Both the position numbers and the translations under genes were made by a program. Positions 21,821 to 30,950 of a stretch of DNA of 64,000 nt are shown piece by piece. The notes under the pieces are model-generated. The model saw only the letters and a program-made list of their open reading frames with translations. It was not told the DNA's origin and ran no database searches. This DNA is from a virus: IMG/VR virus record IMGVR_UViG_3300026552_000002, positions 1 through 64,000 of that record, one strand, 5' to 3'. Every line of letters begins with the position of its first letter. Within the stretch, counting starts at the first letter, position 1.

Positions 21821-22290
21821 CAGCGGTGCTCCCAGGTCACATCCAGGCGTGTGCGCAGGTCGGGCACGGTGACCGCCGTCGAAGTGGCTACGTTCGTGTA
21901 GCCAACGAGCTCGACGAAATCACCGCTGTTGAGCCAGACCAACACGGGTTTGCTGGCGACGGTGGTGTAGTCCGGGCTGGCCGGTACGTCCTGGGCGCTG
22001 CCGGGTACCCGGGCGCCGTTGACGGCCACCATGGCACTGCGGAATCCGGAGGTTTGCGCGTTGGACCAGCAGATGGTTCCGCGGGGCTTGTACCAACCGG
22101 AGTCGACGGCGGTGTAACGGGTGGCGTTCTGCGCGCTGTAGGAGCCCCAGCCGTCGATCACCACGGTCTGCATGGGCATGGCGGTCCACGTGTTGGCGGC
22201 GGCGCTGACCGAGACGGTCTGGTACATGGCGAAGATCGGACGATTGGTCAGAAACGCCATCTGGGCGAGCAGGAGCGGTTCAAAGGCCAC
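21820..22290 (-). CDS. C1q-like minor tail protein, copy 2
   Basis: 156 residues, GTG 22290 after GGGGAGG. It is closest to copy 3 (shared ICWSNAQTSGFR/VCWSNAQTTGFR and VASKPV). The variable first third (FLTNRPIFAMYQTVS) differs most between copies. Same presumed jelly-roll and tip role as its neighbours. Confidence 0.7.
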   Translation of the reverse strand: MAFEPLLLAQMAFLTNRPIFAMYQTVSVSAAANTWTAMPMQTVVIDGWGSYSAQNATRYTAVDSGWYKPRGTICWSNAQTSGFRSAMVAVNGARVPGSAQDVPASPDYTTVASKPVLVWLNSGDFVELVGYTNVATSTAVTVPDLRTRLDVTWEHR

Positions 22291-22300
22291 GGTCCTCCCC

Positions 22301-22771
22301 TCACGGGTGTTTCCAGCTCACGTCGAGCCGGGAGCAGCCCGGCAGGAGGATGGCGGTGCCCAGGGTGGTGCCGCCGACGTAGCCGAACAGCTCGACGTAG
22401 TCGCCGGCGTTCATGTAGATCAGCGACTGGCCGGTGGCGATCACGGTGTAGTCGCTGTTGGCGGGCCAGTCCTGGCCGTCGTGAATGCGGTTGCCGTTCA
22501 CGCCGAGCGTGGCGCTGCGAAATCCGGTGGGGTTGATCGGGTAGGAGGCGACGCCGGCGGCTTCGTACCAACCTGACCAGGGCGCGGTGTAGCGCGTGGG
22601 GCGCGCGCTCGACCAGCCGCTGTAGTTGTCGGTGATGACGGTGTCCAGACCGATCGTGCCCCAGCCGGCCCAGGCCGCCGACGTGGTCACGCCCTGGTAG
22701 CCGGCGAAGCTCGGGGGGCTGGAGACCAGGGCCAGTTGGGTAGAAACCAGGAGCTCGGCGGTGGTGGCCAC
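22301..22771 (-). CDS. C1q-like minor tail protein, copy 1
   Basis: 156 residues, GTG 22771 after GGGAGG. It has the same skeleton as copies 2 and 3 (PTRYTAPWSGWYEAAGV, NPTGFRSATLGVNGN, GDYVELFGY, SRLDVSWKH) but is the most divergent. It is the first of three tandem paralogues. Confidence 0.7.
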   Translation of the reverse strand: MATTAELLVSTQLALVSSPPSFAGYQGVTTSAAWAGWGTIGLDTVITDNYSGWSSARPTRYTAPWSGWYEAAGVASYPINPTGFRSATLGVNGNRIHDGQDWPANSDYTVIATGQSLIYMNAGDYVELFGYVGGTTLGTAILLPGCSRLDVSWKHP

Positions 22772-22780
22772 AGACCTCCC

Positions 22781-23518
22781 TCACGCGACGGCGGTCAGTC
22801 GGCCGCCGGTGTAGGTCAGGGTGCGCGACGAATACAGGTAGCCGGTCGTCGTCTGCCCCTGGGTGAATTCGATCAATGCGGTGATGCGGCCGGTGGTGTC
22901 GTATGAGTAGGTCTGCCAGCGAGCCCCGGCGTCGTCCCAGGTGTGCATCAGCGCCCCGCCGGTGGCGGTGCCGTCGAAGACGGCGAAGATCATTCCGTAG
23001 GTCTGGGCGGTCCAGGTGGTGCCCGAGGTTGACGTGGAGGTGCCGGAGGTCTGGGCCGACCGCGCCCAGGAGTAGTAGTTGCTGGCGTCGCCAACGGCGG
23101 CGGTGACCAGCCAGTAGGTGGTGGATGCGGTCAGGCCGGTGGCCGGCAGCGGGATGCTCACGGTGGCCTGCGTCGTGGCCAGCAGCTCGTGGGGCACCAG
23201 TGTGGTCACCAGCGCCGAGCCGGTGGGGCCGGCGTTGTTGGCGTACAGGCTCACCGACAGCGGTGTGGGCGTGCCGGTCACGGCCAGTGAGAGGGTGATG
23301 CGGCCGATGGTGGTCTGTCCGGCCGCGGTGGCGAACTGCTGGCCGATCCAGGTCCCGTTGGAGTGCGTGGTGGTGCCGCCGCTGGCTCCGGTGAGGTGGT
23401 TGGCCTGTTGCGTACCGGGGTAGACCAGGCTGCTGGTGTGGGTGCCGAGCATCTGGTTGATCTGGCCGGCGCGGGTGGGTTGGTTGGCGGTGGCCGCGAG
23501 CCAGGCGGGTGTGGGCAC
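22781..23518 (-). CDS. Minor tail protein with carbohydrate-binding-like domain
   Basis: 245 residues from GTG 23518 after GGAGG; the longer ORF opening at 24220 is antisense overlap of other genes. It has an N-terminal linker (PTRAGQINQMLGTHTSSLVYPG), then a beta-rich module (FATAAGQTTIGRITLSLAV to STTYWLVTAAVGDASNYYSW) like phage carbohydrate-binding or fibronectin-type domains. It ends in a domain with ALMHTWDDAGARWQTYSYD, shared with the Kelch protein. The shared N-terminal linker and C-terminus suggest both attach to the same baseplate site. Confidence 0.65.
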   Translation of the reverse strand: MPTPAWLAATANQPTRAGQINQMLGTHTSSLVYPGTQQANHLTGASGGTTTHSNGTWIGQQFATAAGQTTIGRITLSLAVTGTPTPLSVSLYANNAGPTGSALVTTLVPHELLATTQATVSIPLPATGLTASTTYWLVTAAVGDASNYYSWARSAQTSGTSTSTSGTTWTAQTYGMIFAVFDGTATGGALMHTWDDAGARWQTYSYDTTGRITALIEFTQGQTTTGYLYSSRTLTYTGGRLTAVA

Positions 23519-23526
23519 GAGACCTC

Positions 23527-24063
23527 CTACGGACCCAACGCGAGCGAAACCTGCAGGATCAGTGATTGCGTCGTCGACACGGCCACGCTGGGCGAAAACG
23601 CCCAATGGTCGATCAGGTTGCCGGAGCCGGGGGTGTCGCTCGCGCCGGCGAACATGCCGGCCTCGGTCACGGTGAGCGCGTTGGCTGGTTGGGGGAAGTA
23701 GAACAGGAAGGTGACCTGGGCGGCCACGGTTGGTGTGGCCGGCGCGGACGCCGCGGCTCCGACGACCTGGCGGGCGATTTCGGTGAACAGGGCGGTGTTG
23801 GACTTGGCTGGTGTGCCGGTGCCGGTGCCAATTGCGCCGTAGAGCGGGGTGAGGTAGGTGGCGTTGGTTTGCCCGATCTGGGCGGCCTGGTCCTCGATGC
23901 CGGGCCAGACCAGCGCGGCGGCAAGTGCGGTGTATCCGCCGGTGGTGATGACGTTGTCGCCGGCGCGGTAGTCGACGAGCTGCCCGCCGGGGTCGTAGAC
24001 GCTCAGGGCGAGGTGGCCGGACAGCGCCAGGCGGTCGGTCAGCTCCATGTCGTCGAACCCCAT
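23527..24063 (-). CDS. Hypothetical tail/baseplate protein, 178 aa
   Basis: Overlaps the previous gene by 25 nt. The content is beta-rich (GHLALSVYDPGGQLVDYRAGDN, AAQVTFLFYFPQPANALTVTEAGMFAG) and matches the general style of tail proteins with a T-E-A-G-M-F signature found in baseplate-associated modules. The start is ATG 24063 or ATG 24048, and neither has a strong site. Confidence 0.6.
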   Translation of the reverse strand: MGFDDMELTDRLALSGHLALSVYDPGGQLVDYRAGDNVITTGGYTALAAALVWPGIEDQAAQIGQTNATYLTPLYGAIGTGTGTPAKSNTALFTEIARQVVGAAASAPATPTVAAQVTFLFYFPQPANALTVTEAGMFAGASDTPGSGNLIDHWAFSPSVAVSTTQSLILQVSLALGP

Positions 24064-24254
24064 TCGCCGTTGTCCCAGGTCGCGGTGACCGCCACCCTGG
24101 TCGTGGCCGAGTCGCCCAGCGGCAGACCCTCGTCGACCTCGGCGAGCTGGCCCAGACCCCCGGTGGCAAACGCCGAGTCGATGGGGGCTTCGGACTGGTC
24201 AACCACTGAGCCGATGACATCGACGAAGGTCTGCGGGCGCATCACGCCGGGCAT
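24039..24254 (-). CDS. Small tail-region protein, 71 aa
   Basis: ATG 24254 directly follows the stop of the upstream minor tail gene, with GGAGTGCGG before it. It ends in WDNGEWGSTTWS and overlaps the next gene out of frame. It is a short linker between two baseplate proteins; no known domain. Confidence 0.55.
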   Translation of the reverse strand: MPGVMRPQTFVDVIGSVVDQSEAPIDSAFATGGLGQLAEVDEGLPLGDSATTRVAVTATWDNGEWGSTTWS

Positions 24255-25622
24255 TTAGATCCGCACTCCCGTGATTGTCATCTGTCGGTAGCCGCCGGAG
24301 ACGAACTGGATGCGGTTCTGCGTGCACAGAAACCGTCCGTTCAGCCCCCAGGAGTAGTTATTCCGGGAGTCCGGGGCCATCGCGGTGTTGTAGCCGAAGG
24401 TCTGTCCGCTACGGATCCAGCCGACGAAGTCTTCGGTCGTGTTGAACGTGACTTTTTCGGCCGCGAACGCGAACTCGGCGCGTTCCCGTTGCGCGCGGGC
24501 CAGCGCCATCGACGTCGTGGTCAGGCCCTGGTCCGAAATGTAGTCACCGAAGATGCCGTGGTTCGGACCCGGATAGGCGGCCTGCGATGCGTAGTCATTG
24601 GCGACGCCGATCACCGGGATTTGATAGTTGTACCAGAATTTGATCACGGTGCCGGCCGCGGGCGGGTTGGCCGAGGTGAGAAACCACGCGCCGTTGGCGT
24701 TCTGCTCGATAAACCAATTGGCTTGAGTGTCGTGCGGCTGGCCGGGGTGGAGTTGGTCGGCCTGGGTGGACACACCGTTGATGGTCAGTCGCTGCACGCC
24801 GGCGAAGGTGAACCGCAGCGGCCACGCGCTGCCGATACCGTCGGCGAGCCAGGTGTCCGTGGGTGGGCCTTGCGGACGCGAGTAGATGGTCTGCGCCGCA
24901 CCCTGCACCAGCACCCGGTTGTGGATGCTGGTGCCGTCCCACTCATAGCCGAATTGGTTGTCCAGGGCGATGTGGCCTTCACTGACCGAGCCGCCCTGGG
25001 TGGGTTCAGTCGTGAACGTCACCCCAGAGTCCAGCGCGGTAGTGGAGTCATAGAAGTGCAACCGCAATTGCTCGTCCACATACCAGCCGTACGGGGTGAC
25101 CTGTGAACTCAGCCGGGCCAGCAGTCGCCACGCCGAGGACAGTGCCTGGTAGTTGATGGCGACCGAGGGCAGCATCACCGCGGGCGCGACGAAGCCGCCC
25201 TGGGAGGTGGGTGCCGCGGTGATGCCGCAGTCGGCCTGCTCGGTCAAGGCGATCACCACCGCATCGGCTGTGAATCCGTTGTAATACGGTCCATAGACCG
25301 GGGTCGAGTGATCGGCATAGTACGTGTAGTCGGTGCAGCCCAGCCGCCATTCGTTCAGCGTCGCAGAAACCGGGGACAGGACCGGGTCGTTGACCACGCC
25401 GGCGAACAATGTCTGGTTGAGGTAGTTGTCCACCAGCTTGATTTGGCTCATCACCGGAATGGTGAAGTTCGGTGTCATCCGGTACTCGTCGAGCAACACC
25501 AGGACTGCGGTGTCGCCCTGGCGGCCGAAGTTCTGTTGGATCTGCGGTGGTGTGCTGCCCCCGGTGAACGTGAGGTTGTGGGTGTAGTCGACGGGGTTGC
25601 CGCCGGGTGGGGTGATGGTCAA
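24255..25622 (-). CDS. Minor tail protein, baseplate hub-like
   Basis: 455 residues from TTG 25622, which has no ribosome-binding site. The frame continues to GTC codons at 25647-25652 that sit 4-7 nt after GGAGG and add VVTAPRPNLT, so the true start may be there. The first gene after the tape measure usually encodes the distal-tail or hub protein. Its N-terminal beta region (LTITPPGGNPVDYTHNL, QQNFGRQGDTAVLVLLDEY) and a central region with tryptophan/tyrosine-rich strands fit this. It ends just before a small overlapping gene. Confidence 0.7.
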   Translation of the reverse strand: MTITPPGGNPVDYTHNLTFTGGSTPPQIQQNFGRQGDTAVLVLLDEYRMTPNFTIPVMSQIKLVDNYLNQTLFAGVVNDPVLSPVSATLNEWRLGCTDYTYYADHSTPVYGPYYNGFTADAVVIALTEQADCGITAAPTSQGGFVAPAVMLPSVAINYQALSSAWRLLARLSSQVTPYGWYVDEQLRLHFYDSTTALDSGVTFTTEPTQGGSVSEGHIALDNQFGYEWDGTSIHNRVLVQGAAQTIYSRPQGPPTDTWLADGIGSAWPLRFTFAGVQRLTINGVSTQADQLHPGQPHDTQANWFIEQNANGAWFLTSANPPAAGTVIKFWYNYQIPVIGVANDYASQAAYPGPNHGIFGDYISDQGLTTTSMALARAQRERAEFAFAAEKVTFNTTEDFVGWIRSGQTFGYNTAMAPDSRNNYSWGLNGRFLCTQNRIQFVSGGYRQMTITGVRI

Positions 25623-25653
25623 GGTGAGGTTGGGGCGCGGAGCTGTGACGACA

Positions 25654-28600
25654 TCACCTCCGCGGGAACACGCCGGCCTGCTGGAGGTTGCGGACTAGCG
25701 AGGGGCCCATCTTGGTCACGAACTGATCCATATCCCGATCCGACATGATGTGGTTGCCGGTGAAGGTGATCTGCACGTTCGGCCTCGCGCTGCCGGCGCC
25801 CGCGAGCGCGGCGGCGTTCAGACCCAGGCTGCCGGTCAGATTGGCCGCCACACCGGTGGTGCCGCCGACGCCGGCCGCAGTCGTCAACGCGGCTGAGGCC
25901 CGGCGGATGGCGCCGACCTGCGACAGCATCCCGTCGGCGAGCTGGCGGCCGATGGAGATGCCGGCGTAGATCGGAGCGCCCGAACCGGACAGCGGGCCGA
26001 TCTTGGCCGGGGAGAACGGCAGGTGGTCGCGGATCCAGCCGACAATGTTGGACACCGCGCTGTAGATTTCGCCGGCCATGGACTGGATACCGTTGTAGAG
26101 CCCGACCATCAGGTTGTAGCCGGCGTTGTAAAGCCACGACCCGGCCCCAGCGAAAAAGCCGGTGATGTGGCCGGGGATACCGCTGATGAAGCCGGTCACG
26201 CTGCCGATCATGTTCTGCAGTCCCTGCAGGAAGCCCTGCAGCACGTCGGCACCGATCTGCATGAAGATTGTCGACGGCGAGCCGACGCCCAGGCCCTTCT
26301 TGAAACCACTGATCCAGCCCTGGATGCCCTTCTGCAGTTCATCGCTGATGGGTTGGAACCAGCCGATCAGGCCGTTTTTGAAGCCCTCCATGACGTCGCT
26401 GCCGATCTTCGGTGTCAGATCGACCGTCCTGCGCAGCATATCGACGATCTGCTGTGGCAACTTGCCCAGCCAGTCGGTCACCGCACGCCAGGCGTTTTCC
26501 GCACCGTCACGCAGGCCGACCAGGGCGTTGTAGCCCGCGTTGTTCAGCCAGGTGCGGGCGGGAGCGAAAAGCTGCTTGATGCTTCCGGGGATGCTGTTCT
26601 GCCACTGCTGGTAGGCCCGCCAGCCGTTTTCCGCACCGTCACGCAGGCCGACCAGGGCGTTGTATCCGGTGTTGTTCAGCCAGGTGCGGGCACCTTGCAT
26701 AAACGTGCTGATCTTGTGGGGCAGTTGCTTCCAGAAATCGACCAACTGGACTTCTCCGCGGGCCATTCCGTCCAGGAATGAATGGACGAAGTCCTGGCCC
26801 TGCTTGTTCATACTGCCCATGCCCTGACCGATGGCTGAACCGATTTTCGCCGGCAGGTCCTGGAACCACTTCACGGCCGCCTGTACGGCCTTGCCGATCG
26901 AGTCCGGCAACGAGTCCCACCATTTCTTGAAATCGTCGCCGGTCTTCTTCATGTTCTCGACGCGGTCGTGCCACCACTTTTCCAGGGCGCTCCAGCTTTG
27001 CTTGGCCGCGTCCTCGATGTCGCGCCAGGTTTTGATCAAGAAATCCTTGATCTGGCCCCAGTGCGTGTAGATCAGCACGCCGGCGGCGACCAGGGCCGCG
27101 ACCAGCAGGACCCAGGGGTTGTCCAGCAGGAACGGCAGGACGTCCTCGACGAGCGTGGTGCCGATCCACTTGAGCGCCTTGACCACCTTTTCGGCGGCCT
27201 TGCCGAGGCTTTCGAGGGTGTCGAGCAGGGTGCCGACCGCCTTGACAATTCCCCCGATGGCCGCGGGGATACCCAGCAGCCCGATGACACGCCAGACGAT
27301 GAACAAACCGATGATTTCGCCGAGCATCGACGCCAGTTGCGGGTGACGCTTGAGGAAATCGTCGATCTGCTGGACCACCGGGGTCAGCGCCCTGGCCAGT
27401 GCGGTCGCGCCTTCGATGAAGGCGCCGAGCATCCTGACCACGCCGGGCAGCAGCAGCCGCGCCAGCTCGCCCAGCGGCGGAATCAGCGGTCCGAGCGCGC
27501 TGGCCAGATCGGACAGCGGACGTCCCAGAGTGGTCAGCGCGTTTCCGGTCGCCAACAGCGCCGGCCGAAGTCCATTGATCAGCGCATCCAGCAGCCGCAG
27601 GACCGGCGGCAGGATGTCGTGCAGGATGGCGTTGCCGATCGGCATGAACGCCGTCAGCAGATCGCCCAGCACACCCATCAGTTGCCGCAGATCGTCAAAG
27701 AAGAACACGACGCCGGCGGCGGCCTGCCGGAAATCGATGCGCGCGAAGAAATCAACAAAGCCCTGGGCAAGCGAGCGCAGTCCGACACCGAACGCGGCGA
27801 CCACGTCCTGCACGTCCTTCATGATCGGCAGAAAACCGTTCGTGAGGATGCGGACGAAATCGCCGAACGCGGCACCCAGTGTCGTGATCATGGGGCCCAT
27901 GTCGCGGACGATCGCCTGGAACTGCGGCGACAGCGACTGCATAACCGCACCGAAACCGCGGGCCGCGCCGATCAGTTCGGGTTGCAGTTGATTGAATGCC
28001 TTGGCCAGCGGCTCGACGATCGGCAGCATCAACTGCTGAGTCAGGGTCAGTTGTTGACCGGCGGCCTGGGCCTTCTGGATGCTGTTGGCCATCCCGATCG
28101 CGGCGAGACCGATGCCGCCGAACAGGGCGGGGATGCCCAGCGACAGCAGCCCGGCGATCGGTCCGGACAGGCCGGCAATCGCGGCGGCCACACCGGCGAT
28201 GATGAGCTGCATTCGACTCATGTGCCCCGAGGCACCGTCCGCTGAGGAGCCCAGGCCGGCGATGGCCTTGCCCGTGTCCTCGGCACCCCGGCTCAGACGG
28301 CTGAGCAGGCTTTCGGTGTCCTTGGCGGCGTTGCCAACCTTGTCGATGCCCTCCTTGGCGTCCTCGGCACCCCTGCGAACCTTCTCCTCGGCCTGCTCGG
28401 CATCGGAAAAGGACTTCAGCAGCTTGCGGGCCTCGGCCTCGGTGATGCCCAGCGAGCTGGCGAGCTGCTGGTGGGCGATGCGCAGTCGCTGGACGTCCTG
28501 GGCCGCCGCCGAGAGCCGTTCCCAGTCGACGTCGGTGACCTTCATGGCGTCCAGGGCGACCCGGCCCAGCGCCTCGTCGACCGAGTTCATCTCGACGGCC

Positions 28601-29343
28601 AGGGCGCGGGCGTCCTCGCCGGTCTTGGGGATCTCCGCGCCGGCGGCCTTCAGGCTGGACAGGGCCTTACGGAAGTCCGCATCGGTGACGCCCATCGACC
28701 GCGCGAGCTGCTGGAAGGACTCGCGCATGAGCTTGGCGTCGTCGGCAGCCTTGCGCAGATCCGAGTCCATGCCGCCCAACGTCGAGCGCACCGAGGACCA
28801 CTGATCGATGACCTCGGCCGCGGCGGTGCCGTTGGATCGCACGGCCTCGTCCAGGTTGGACAGATCCCCGGCCGTGCCGCTGGCGGCGTGGCCGGTGTCG
28901 ATGACCTCGGTAGTCAGGCCATGAGCGGCTGTCTTGCCCTCACCCAACACACGGGTGGTGTCCTCGGCGGCGATCTGGATGGTGCGCATGTCATCGGCGC
29001 TGGCATGGGCGGCGTCGCCGATACCGGTGATGTGCTGGGACGCCTGTTCGGCGTCGTAGCCCATCTGGGACAACATCGCGTCCAGATCAGGGATGTCGCT
29101 TCTGGACAGTCCCTGCATGTTCTCCGACAGGCCCCGCTCGGCTTCCTTGGCCACCTCGGTTTCGGCGGCGTTGGCGGCCAGGGAGGCATCCATCGAGGCC
29201 GTGGCGGCGTCGATGTTGGCAGCAGCGGCGTCGACCACGGCGGCGAGCTCGGCGATGGCCCGCTTCTCGCGATCGATCTTCTCGGTGGCGCGGTCCTCGG
29301 CATCCAGCACGAGCAGGAGGGTGGAAACGTCCTCAAAGGCCAC
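25654..29343 (-). CDS. Tape measure protein
   Basis: 1229 residues, GTG 29343 after GGAGG. Long alpha-helical coiled-coil segments (about 1-330) come first, then a hydrophobic membrane-like stretch (about 370-430, VAAAIAGLSGPIAGLLSLGIPALFGGIGLA), helical regions, and repeated Trp-rich segments such as ALVGLRDGAENGWRA and ALVGLRDGAENAWRA (about 890-960). It sets tail length and carries DNA-ejection functions. It follows the tail chaperone pair as expected. At about 0.15 nm of tail per residue it predicts a tail near 180 nm, using the general rule for this protein type. Confidence 0.92.
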   Translation of the reverse strand: MAFEDVSTLLLVLDAEDRATEKIDREKRAIAELAAVVDAAAANIDAATASMDASLAANAAETEVAKEAERGLSENMQGLSRSDIPDLDAMLSQMGYDAEQASQHITGIGDAAHASADDMRTIQIAAEDTTRVLGEGKTAAHGLTTEVIDTGHAASGTAGDLSNLDEAVRSNGTAAAEVIDQWSSVRSTLGGMDSDLRKAADDAKLMRESFQQLARSMGVTDADFRKALSSLKAAGAEIPKTGEDARALAVEMNSVDEALGRVALDAMKVTDVDWERLSAAAQDVQRLRIAHQQLASSLGITEAEARKLLKSFSDAEQAEEKVRRGAEDAKEGIDKVGNAAKDTESLLSRLSRGAEDTGKAIAGLGSSADGASGHMSRMQLIIAGVAAAIAGLSGPIAGLLSLGIPALFGGIGLAAIGMANSIQKAQAAGQQLTLTQQLMLPIVEPLAKAFNQLQPELIGAARGFGAVMQSLSPQFQAIVRDMGPMITTLGAAFGDFVRILTNGFLPIMKDVQDVVAAFGVGLRSLAQGFVDFFARIDFRQAAAGVVFFFDDLRQLMGVLGDLLTAFMPIGNAILHDILPPVLRLLDALINGLRPALLATGNALTTLGRPLSDLASALGPLIPPLGELARLLLPGVVRMLGAFIEGATALARALTPVVQQIDDFLKRHPQLASMLGEIIGLFIVWRVIGLLGIPAAIGGIVKAVGTLLDTLESLGKAAEKVVKALKWIGTTLVEDVLPFLLDNPWVLLVAALVAAGVLIYTHWGQIKDFLIKTWRDIEDAAKQSWSALEKWWHDRVENMKKTGDDFKKWWDSLPDSIGKAVQAAVKWFQDLPAKIGSAIGQGMGSMNKQGQDFVHSFLDGMARGEVQLVDFWKQLPHKISTFMQGARTWLNNTGYNALVGLRDGAENGWRAYQQWQNSIPGSIKQLFAPARTWLNNAGYNALVGLRDGAENAWRAVTDWLGKLPQQIVDMLRRTVDLTPKIGSDVMEGFKNGLIGWFQPISDELQKGIQGWISGFKKGLGVGSPSTIFMQIGADVLQGFLQGLQNMIGSVTGFISGIPGHITGFFAGAGSWLYNAGYNLMVGLYNGIQSMAGEIYSAVSNIVGWIRDHLPFSPAKIGPLSGSGAPIYAGISIGRQLADGMLSQVGAIRRASAALTTAAGVGGTTGVAANLTGSLGLNAAALAGAGSARPNVQITFTGNHIMSDRDMDQFVTKMGPSLVRNLQQAGVFPRR

Positions 29344-29350
29344 AGACCTC

Positions 29351-29560
29351 CTACCGCTGTTGTTGCCGGGACCGGGCGGCGGATTCCTCGCGGTCGATCG
29401 CCTGGATGATGTCTAGGTAATCGCGGACTTCTTTCCAGGGGCGCTCACCCAACGGCGCTGCCTGGATACCCAGGTGCTCCCACAGTTTCTTCTCCGCCAG
29501 GAATTTCTGCAGAATCGGCGGCCCCGGGGTGCCCATTCTCAGCGCCCCAGACAGTTTCAC
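29351..29560 (-). CDS. Tail assembly chaperone, downstream frame (made by frameshift)
   Basis: The frame continues the tail chaperone of 29445-29948 in the +1 (equivalent to -2) register and ends 7 nt before the tape measure gene. Its own GTG 29560 has no good ribosome-binding site. It carries KLWEHLGIQAAPLGERPWKEVRDYLDII, the typical helical C-terminal extension of siphovirus tail chaperones. It is probably made only as a fusion with the upstream frame. Confidence 0.75.
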   Translation of the reverse strand: MKLSGALRMGTPGPPILQKFLAEKKLWEHLGIQAAPLGERPWKEVRDYLDIIQAIDREESAARSRQQQR

Positions 29561-29948
29561 CGCGAAAATCGCTCCGGTCGTCGGAGTCCTCGGTGTCGTT
29601 GTTCAGCTCGTCCACGCGGCGCAGCAGCTTCTGGAAGACTTTGTCCGGCAGCCGCTTGACGTTGCGGCGTTTCGCGGAGTCCGGTTCCAGCCGCCAGATC
29701 GAGCCGTCCCGCTCGTCGAGGTTCCAGTCGACGATCGAAGCGCACACGCGGTCGAACTGGGCCGCGCCGACATCCGGGTTGACGACCGTCTGCATCTTGC
29801 CGTTCTCGTCGACCACGCCGCGCACCTTGGCCAGATGCTTGTTGGCGGTGGCGATGTCGTCCTGAGTGAGGCAGGTGCGGATCTCGATCCAGTAGCCGAT
29901 CGCGACGTCGATGCGTTCGGTGCCGGTGTAGAAGTCCTCGAATGCCAC
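29445..29948 (-). CDS. Tail assembly chaperone
   Basis: 167 residues, beginning VAFEDFYTGTERIDVAIGYW or at its ATG, between the major tail protein and the tape measure gene. It is the conserved position of the gpG-type chaperone that wraps the tape measure during tail assembly. The C-terminal 40 residues (ENGHPGAADSAEIPGGEE) look like out-of-frame sequence, so the functional long form shifts frame within 29445-29560 into the downstream ORF. Confidence 0.82.
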   Translation of the reverse strand: MAFEDFYTGTERIDVAIGYWIEIRTCLTQDDIATANKHLAKVRGVVDENGKMQTVVNPDVGAAQFDRVCASIVDWNLDERDGSIWRLEPDSAKRRNVKRLPDKVFQKLLRRVDELNNDTEDSDDRSDFRGETVWGAENGHPGAADSAEIPGGEETVGAPGYPGSAVG

Positions 29949-29961
29949 ATGCGCTCCTGGG

Positions 29962-30939
29962 TCAGTAGGCGGTGTTCACGCCGTTTTTCGCCACGGCCTG
30001 GATGGTGTACTGGTTGGTTCCGGAAAGAGGGCGGGATGCCTCGAATTCGAGCGTGGACAACACGGTGTCGGCGACCTTGAGGTCATGCTTGTCTTTGGCC
30101 AGCACGACCTGGGGCAGGGTGAACTGCACGCTGTATCCGCTGGCGCCGGGGTGGGCCAGGGTGAGGCTCAGTGCACCCTGGTTCCCGTTGATCATGGACA
30201 TGAAGTCGCCGTACACCGGGTCGTTCAGCGAGGACCACACCACGTCGAACGATCCGTTGACCCGCAGGTTGACTGGGGTGATGAAGTTCGGGCCGTGCTG
30301 CTGGGAAAACGTATAGGACTCCTTGAGCCCGTTTTCGATGTCGAGTGTGAAGTTCTTCGCTTCGGCGCGGGTGTTACCGAACAGGTTCAGGGATGCCTCG
30401 GCGAATACGAACGGGGCCTCGTTGACGAAGTTCTGCGCGGTCGGGGTGTTCAGCACCGTCACCGACTGGCCGACGACATCGGCGGTGACGTGTGCTGCTT
30501 CGTTGCCGGAGGTGACCTTCAACGTGTACTTGTTGACCTTGCAGCCGGCGAACTGCTGGCTCTGAAACCCCCCGATGTTCTTCTCGATCGTCAGCGAGTC
30601 GAGCGTATTGGCCTCGTTGATGGTGTGCGTGTAGGGCGCGGCGGTGCCGGTCAGGGTGTCGGTGCCCAGGGCGGCCTTGAGCAGGCCAATGCCCATGGAG
30701 GGAAAAAGGGGGCCTTCCAGGTTGCCCTGGAATTTCGATTCGCCGTACAGATTAAAAACCTGCTGGTCCCGGAATCCCATCATCAGATGCGGGGAAAACC
30801 AACCGGGATCAGCCTCCAACGTGCACGCGGTGCTGGGGAGGAAAGCCGACGCGGCCACCGGGGTACCGAAGGCCGTCTCCCGCGCGTACCCGACCGCACT
30901 GAGTGATCCGGGACGTTCGGTGATGGTGCTGAACGCCAG
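29962..30939 (-). CDS. Major tail (tube) protein
   Basis: Read from CTG 30939, 6 nt after AGGAGGT, which gives LAFSTITERPGSLSAVGYARETAFGTPVAA, a conserved-looking N-terminus. The first canonical start, GTG 30858, lies inside it and lacks a site. The protein is about 325 residues with beta-barrel-like strands (KNIGGFQSQQFAGCKVNKYTL, VKSS...VVWSSLNDPVYGDFM). Tube proteins of this class stack as hexamers around the tape measure. Position just ahead of the chaperone pair supports the call. Confidence 0.82.
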   Translation of the reverse strand: MAFSTITERPGSLSAVGYARETAFGTPVAASAFLPSTACTLEADPGWFSPHLMMGFRDQQVFNLYGESKFQGNLEGPLFPSMGIGLLKAALGTDTLTGTAAPYTHTINEANTLDSLTIEKNIGGFQSQQFAGCKVNKYTLKVTSGNEAAHVTADVVGQSVTVLNTPTAQNFVNEAPFVFAEASLNLFGNTRAEAKNFTLDIENGLKESYTFSQQHGPNFITPVNLRVNGSFDVVWSSLNDPVYGDFMSMINGNQGALSLTLAHPGASGYSVQFTLPQVVLAKDKHDLKVADTVLSTLEFEASRPLSGTNQYTIQAVAKNGVNTAY

Positions 30940-30950
30940 AAAACTACCTC

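Noticed and set aside
22781-24220. 479-codon minus-strand ORF
   Set aside because: Its first half overlaps two better genes in another frame. The real gene starts at GTG 23518 after GGAGG.
25600-29400. Several plus-strand ORFs of 200-425 codons opposite the tape measure gene
   Set aside because: High-GC third-position symmetry gives long antisense frames. Their products are Arg/Gln/Asp-rich without motifs or ribosome-binding sites.
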